A stretch of 64,000 nucleotides of DNA from Nocardioides astragali (GTDB taxonomy: Bacteria; Actinomycetota; Actinomycetes; Propionibacteriales; Nocardioidaceae), in contig NZ_JAFMZM010000007.1 of NCBI RefSeq assembly GCF_024436375.1, forward strand, positions 192,731 to 256,730. Reading direction: 5' to 3'. The notes beneath the pieces are model-generated. The model did not search any database. It saw nothing but the letters and a program-made list of their open reading frames with translations, and had not been told where the DNA came from. Shown piece after piece: positions 60,679 through 64,000 of the stretch. The position numbers and the translations under genes are program-made. Numbering within the stretch: the stretch's first letter is position 1; each line of letters opens with the position of its first letter.

Positions 60679-61362
60679 CTAGAACTCCCGCCACCACAGG
60701 TTGACGGCGTAGTCGACCTCGGTGCCGGAGTGCGAGGCGAGCGCCTCCTCGGCGGCGGTCGGCGGCAGCTCGATCCGCACCACCGCCTCGAGGTCCTCCC
60801 GCGTGCCGAACGACCAGCCCATCTCGATCGGCCGGCGGCGCCAGCCATGCATCGACCAGAACGTCTCGACCGCGACCGGGTCGACGTCGGGGAAGCCGCG
60901 GCGGAACCAGCGCCCGAAGGTGGAGCGGGTCGCGTCGTTGTCGATCACGAACGCCGTGCCGCCGCGGCGCACCACCCGGTCGAGCTCACGCAGCCCCGGC
61001 TCGCTGCCCGGCCCGAAGAAGTACGCCCACCGCGCGTGCGCCACGTCGACCGACGCGTCGGGCACCGGCAGTGACTCGGCCGTCCCATCGAGGACCGCGA
61101 CGTGGTCGAGCGACCTCGTACGACGACGCGCGAGCGCGGCCAGCGGGGGGTGGGGCTCCACCCCGATCACGCGCTCCGCCGACTCGACCCACAGGGGGAG
61201 GTGGAAGCCGCTGCCGCAGCCGATGTCGAGGACCGTGCGACCGGTCCAGTCGGCGATGTCGCGCATCGCGGCCGCGATCCGGCCGTGCGGGTCGGCGGCC
61301 CGGTTCTCGAGCTCGTACAGCTCGGGGGTGTTCCAGATGTTGGGGGAGGGGCGTGGCTTCAA
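60679..61362 (-). CDS. class I SAM-dependent methyltransferase
   Basis: A 227-residue methyltransferase of the UbiE/type 11 group. The SAM-binding loop is GRTVLDIGCGSGFHLPLWVE near residue 45, followed by RVIGVEPHPPLAALARRR and LPVPDASVDVAHARWAYFFG, and GLRELDRVVRRGGTAFVIDN near 130. The start is TTG 61362 (MKPRPSPNIWNTPELYELE), 2 bp after the VOC gene stop; the longer open frame upstream is antisense-like. Substrate unknown. It converges with the LacI-type gene and follows the VOC gene on the same strand, so the two may be co-expressed. Confidence 0.85.
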   Translation of the reverse strand: MKPRPSPNIWNTPELYELENRAADPHGRIAAAMRDIADWTGRTVLDIGCGSGFHLPLWVESAERVIGVEPHPPLAALARRRTRSLDHVAVLDGTAESLPVPDASVDVAHARWAYFFGPGSEPGLRELDRVVRRGGTAFVIDNDATRSTFGRWFRRGFPDVDPVAVETFWSMHGWRRRPIEMGWSFGTREDLEAVVRIELPPTAAEEALASHSGTEVDYAVNLWWREF

Positions 61363-61364
61363 GC

Positions 61365-62003
61365 TCAGATGCGCACGAGGCCGCGAGGCGTCTGGAGCTG
61401 GACCGCGACGATGCCGGGGGTGCCGTTGGGGGCGACCCACTCCACCTTCACGTCCTCCAGCGGCGCCTCGACGGTCTCGCCCAGCCACTCGCTGACGCGC
61501 TGTGGGTCGCCGGCGATCTCCAGGCAGGCCAGGGAGTAGTCACCGTTGGCGCCGTTGCTCGGGTGGAGCTCGGCCGGGGAGTCCCACTGGATGAAGAAGG
61601 GCAGCTGCGGGTCGGAGATCAGGCCGTGGATGCCGATCTGCTTCCACAACAGCTCGGTGCCGTCCGGGCGGTGGCGGTTGCCCTTGGCGGCCTCACGGCC
61701 CAGCCGTGCCTCGAAGGGGGCGAGGTCGTCCACCGACACGACCCAGCCCATCCAGCCGCCGCCGAGGGCGGACCTGGCGCGCACGGCCTGGCCGAAGGGG
61801 GCCTTGTCGCTCGCCGGGTGGTCGAGCACCTCGACGATCTCCATGTAGGTGTTGCCCGCAAGGGGCAGGATCCGGTTGCGGGTGCCGAAGCGAGGGTGCA
61901 CCCCGCCGTCGACGAACTCGGTGCCGAGCAGCCCCCCGATGCGCTGGGCGGTGCTGGCAAGTCCATCAGGTCCGGCGGCGAAGCTGACGTGGTCCAGGCG
62001 CAT
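61365..62003 (-). CDS. VOC-superfamily glyoxalase-like protein
   Basis: A 212-residue protein of the glyoxalase-like (vicinal oxygen chelate) superfamily. MRLDHVSFAAGPDGLASTAQ carries the first metal-ligand His; the second half has LPFFIQWDSPAELHPSNGAN and a final VEWVAPNGTPGIVAVQL strand. YMEIVEVLDHPASDKAPFGQ holds the conserved Glu. ATG 62003 gives the family start. Reaction unknown; members include isomerases, dioxygenases and resistance proteins. The methyltransferase start is 2 bp after its stop. Confidence 0.85.
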   Translation of the reverse strand: MRLDHVSFAAGPDGLASTAQRIGGLLGTEFVDGGVHPRFGTRNRILPLAGNTYMEIVEVLDHPASDKAPFGQAVRARSALGGGWMGWVVSVDDLAPFEARLGREAAKGNRHRPDGTELLWKQIGIHGLISDPQLPFFIQWDSPAELHPSNGANGDYSLACLEIAGDPQRVSEWLGETVEAPLEDVKVEWVAPNGTPGIVAVQLQTPRGLVRI

Positions 62004-62078
62004 GCAGAGATTCTGGGCCTGCTCCTCCGGGACGTTGACACCGGGGTCGGGTTTTCTTGATGTCGAGCCATCCGACAC

Positions 62079-62095
62079 CGAGCCGCTGCGGCTCG
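62079..62095. terminator. short hairpin at the end of the Cys-rich gene
   Basis: CGAGCCG-CTG-CGGCTCG abuts the stop of the minus-strand gene ending at 62096. With no T tract it is a weak terminator candidate separating that gene from the VOC gene. Confidence 0.4.
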
Positions 62096-62872
62096 TCAGC
62101 GTGGATCGGCCGGGTGCAGCGCGAGCGCCGAGCGGGATCGGACGTGCGCCTCGCAGTGGCGGACCAGCTCGGCGTACCCCTCCGGCCCCATCAGCTCCAC
62201 GAGCTCGGGCTCGTGGGTGACGTAGACCGGCTCGAGGGCCACGTGCGCCTCGGTGTTGCCCGAGCAGTACCAGTCCAGGTCGTGACCGCCGGGGCCCCAG
62301 CCGCGCCGGTCGTACTCGCCGATCGACACCTCGGTGTACGACGCCCCGTCCTGCTGCTCGACGGTGCGGTACTGGCGGCGGATCGGCAGCTGCCAGCACA
62401 CGTCAGGCTTGGTCTCGAGCGGGTTGCGGCCCTGTCGCAGCGCGAGGCCGTGCAACGCGCAGCCCGCGCCGCCGGGGCCCCCGGAGGGGGCGAAGTCCGT
62501 GCGGTTGTGGAACACGCACGCCTGCTGGCCGTCGTACTCGATCGCCAGGGTCTTGCGCTCGCCGTCGTCGTCGGTCTCGATCCAGTCGGACTTCTTGACC
62601 GCCCGTCGGGGGTGCATCTGCCAGTCGTCGGGCGTGAGCTGGGCGACGAAGCCGGCGACCCGCCGCTCGTCGTCCCGGTCGGCGAAGTGCGCGCCGAGCG
62701 TGCAGCAGCCGACGTCGGGGGCGTCGGCGTAGATCCCCTGGCAGCCCTGGCCGAAGATGCACATGTAGGCCGAGGTCAGCCACGTGAGGTCGCAGCGGAA
62801 CACCTGGCTCTCGTCGGCGGGGTCGGCGAACTCGACGAACGCTCGGGGGAAGACCAGGTCCACTTCAGGCAC
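62096..62872 (-). CDS. conserved Cys-rich protein of unknown function
   Basis: A 258-residue cytoplasmic protein with nine or more Cys. Clusters are [20 protein letters not shown] near residue 27, [14 protein letters not shown] near 55, CVFHNRTDF near 117, GGAGCALHG near 136 and KPDVCWQLP near 155, a pattern like the Cys/His clusters of YkgJ/DUF3109 proteins that may bind metal or an iron-sulfur centre. [10 protein letters not shown] and QLPIRRQYR appear to be family-level conserved blocks. GTG 62872 starts [12 protein letters not shown]. It is divergent from the Ppx/GppA gene. I cannot assign a function. Confidence 0.8.
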   Translation of the reverse strand: MPEVDLVFPRAFVEFADPADESQVFRCDLTWLTSAYMCIFGQGCQGIYADAPDVGCCTLGAHFADRDDERRVAGFVAQLTPDDWQMHPRRAVKKSDWIETDDDGERKTLAIEYDGQQACVFHNRTDFAPSGGPGGAGCALHGLALRQGRNPLETKPDVCWQLPIRRQYRTVEQQDGASYTEVSIGEYDRRGWGPGGHDLDWYCSGNTEAHVALEPVYVTHEPELVELMGPEGYAELVRHCEAHVRSRSALALHPADPR

Positions 62873-62955
62873 CCCACAACCCTAGAGCGCACCCCCTGAC
62901 CCGAGCCTGCTGCGCGCCGCCCGGCACGCACGCTTGCTGCGTTGTCGTCAGTCGC

Positions 62956-62970
62956 CATGGCTCCGCCATG
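62956..62970. repeat. perfect hairpin in the divergent gap before ppx
   Basis: CATGGC-TCC-GCCATG lies in the 185-bp gap between divergent genes. The surrounding 60 bp (TTGTCGTCAGTCGCCATGG to TCTCCCTCCTCCGCCTTGCC) is pyrimidine-rich and unlike coding DNA, and may be one copy of a dispersed repeat. No other copy is in the window. Confidence 0.45.
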
Positions 62971-63057
62971 TCTCCCTCCTCCGCCTTGCCATCGCACGCG
63001 CCGGACGCCGCTCGCGACGGCACGGCCCAGCGGGCCCGCTCTAGTAGCGTGGCGGGC

Positions 63058-64000
63058 ATGCGCCTGGGCGTCCTCGACATCGGATCCAACACCGGCCACC
63101 TGCTGGTGGTGGACGCGCACGGTGGCGCCGCGCCGCTCCCCGCCTCCTCGCACAAGCAGCCCCTGCGCCTGGCCGAGCACCTGGACGAGGAGGGCGCGGT
63201 CACCAAGAAGGGCATCAAGGCCCTCACCGACTTCTGCGCCACGGCCACCGAGATCGCCGAGGACAAGGGCTGCGAGGAGATGCTGGGCTTCGCGACGTCG
63301 GCCGTGCGTGACGCGGTCAACTCCCACGAGGTCCTGGCCCACGTCGAGGAGCACACCGGCGTCGAGCTGGAGGTGCTCTCCGGTGAGGACGAGGCGCGGC
63401 TGACCTTCCTGGCCGTACGCCGCTGGTTCGGCTGGTCGGCCGGCCGGCTGGCGGTGTTCGACATCGGCGGCGGCTCGCTCGAGATCGCGGCGGGCACCGA
63501 CGAGGCGCCCGACGTGGCGTGGTCGCTCCCCCTCGGGGCCGCCCGGATGGCTCGCCTGTGGTTCGACGGCGGTCAGCCCGGTGAGGCCGAGATCCGAGAG
63601 CTGCGCAAGCAGATCCGCGCCGAGATCGCCCGCGACGCCGGCCACCTGCTGCGTCCCGGCGTGCCCGACCGGGCCGCGGCCACGTCGAAGACCTTCCGCT
63701 CGCTGGCGCGCATCTGCGGCGCGGCGCCGAGCGGCGACGGGCCTCTGGTGCCGCGGGTGCTCGAGCTCGAGGCGCTGTCCGACTGGATCCCCAAGCTGAT
63801 GGCGCTCTCCGCCGACGAGCTCGCCGCGCTCCCGGGCGTCTCGCCGAGTCGTACGCACCAGATCGTGCCGGGCGCGCTGGTGGCCGAGGCGTGCATGGAC
63901 ATCTTCGACCTGGGGGCCCTGGAGGTCTGCCCCTGGGCGCTGCGCGAGGGCGTGATCCTCGAGCGCCTCGACCAGATCTCGGTCGTCACGAGGCTGGGCT
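63058..64000 (+). CDS. Ppx/GppA-family phosphatase (3' end outside window)
   Basis: The first 314 residues of an exopolyphosphatase/guanosine-pentaphosphate phosphohydrolase-type ASKHA enzyme; the frame is open at the right edge. The phosphate loops are RLGVLDIGSNTGHLLVVDAH at the start and LAVFDIGGGSLEIAAGTDEA near residue 140, with the catalytic Glu region FATSAVRDAVNSHEVL near 80. GVSPSRTHQIVPGALVAEAC near 262 completes the second domain. It degrades polyphosphate or pppGpp; actinobacteria usually carry two copies, and which one this is cannot be told. Start ATG 63058. Confidence 0.93.
   Translation, partial: MRLGVLDIGSNTGHLLVVDAHGGAAPLPASSHKQPLRLAEHLDEEGAVTKKGIKALTDFCATATEIAEDKGCEEMLGFATSAVRDAVNSHEVLAHVEEHTGVELEVLSGEDEARLTFLAVRRWFGWSAGRLAVFDIGGGSLEIAAGTDEAPDVAWSLPLGAARMARLWFDGGQPGEAEIRELRKQIRAEIARDAGHLLRPGVPDRAAATSKTFRSLARICGAAPSGDGPLVPRVLELEALSDWIPKLMALSADELAALPGVSPSRTHQIVPGALVAEACMDIFDLGALEVCPWALREGVILERLDQISVVTRLG

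Noticed and set aside
1-64000. tRNA or rRNA genes, prophage, integrative element
   Set aside because: No T-loop motifs in a cloverleaf context, no integrase, terminase or conjugation genes were seen on either strand.

Overview
The window reads as a high-GC actinobacterial chromosome, most likely a Nocardioides or close Nocardioidaceae relative. The evidence is very strong G/C at third codon positions, many GTG (and some TTG) starts, stop/start overlaps of the GTGA and TGATG type, Lsr2, ClpC, DisA next to RadA, a mycobacterial-style ECF41 sigma factor, and gene orders typical of this group (ftsH-folE-folP-folB-folK-DUF3180; DUF2520-panC-panD-nadB-nadC-coaX-lsr2). About 61 protein genes are called. 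There is no tRNA, rRNA, CRISPR array, prophage or integrase. Nearly all of it is ordinary chromosomal backbone; the unusual content is in small palindromic repeats and structured intergenic DNA.

Layout. 0-7 kb: an AraC regulator cut by the window edge, a SigB/SigF-type sigma factor, a PatD-like aldehyde dehydrogenase, a SurA-N lipoprotein and a MASE1 histidine kinase. 7-13 kb: a minus-strand cluster of a cytosolic BtuF-like protein, MarR and the fused B12-dependent isobutyryl-CoA mutase IcmF, with a 20-bp palindrome at the icmF start; then a decayed aldehyde dehydrogenase running into a GNAT gene. 13-18 kb: a TPP riboswitch controlling thiB-thiP-thiQ, then a PAP2 membrane phosphatase. 18.2-19.5 kb: an AbiEi/DUF559 gene bracketed by 74-nt structured inverted repeats. 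19.5-27 kb: a NlpC/P60 cell-wall hydrolase with a structured leader, a sulfotransferase, an acyl-CoA oxidase-like enzyme, and a carboxymuconolactone decarboxylase-ECF41 sigma pair with its own promoter. 27-37 kb: pyrophosphatase, PBP4-type carboxypeptidase, DUF2342 protein, TilS, Hpt, FtsH and the tetrahydrofolate operon. 37-42 kb: tandem-GNAT protein and a split osmoprotectant ABC transporter. 42-45 kb: two glycosyltransferases and a sulfotransferase, probably cell-surface modification. 45-52 kb: a joined pantothenate/NAD operon ending in lsr2. 52-64 kb: clpC with a likely ClgR box, mutY, a secreted protein, disA, radA, a gene-free region that looks like an unannotated structured RNA, a LacI regulator, a methyltransferase, a VOC protein, a Cys-rich protein and a Ppx/GppA phosphatase cut by the right edge.

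Metabolic links: TilS, Hpt, FtsH and Fol genes form a housekeeping block; panC, panD and coaX supply coenzyme A, and nadB and nadC supply NAD from one transcription unit. ThiBPQ imports thiamine under TPP control. The most unexpected signals are (1) the covarying 74-nt inverted repeats around the DUF559-type nuclease gene, a REP-plus-nuclease layout; (2) three copies (and a fragment) of a hairpin repeat at gene junctions in the fol, pan and nad genes whose stems covary by compensatory changes, one copy extending NadC in frame; (3) a second hairpin repeat family in frame inside nadB and at the start of thiP; and (4) a 200-nt multi-hairpin, tetraloop-bearing, terminator-ended segment between radA and the lacI-type gene.
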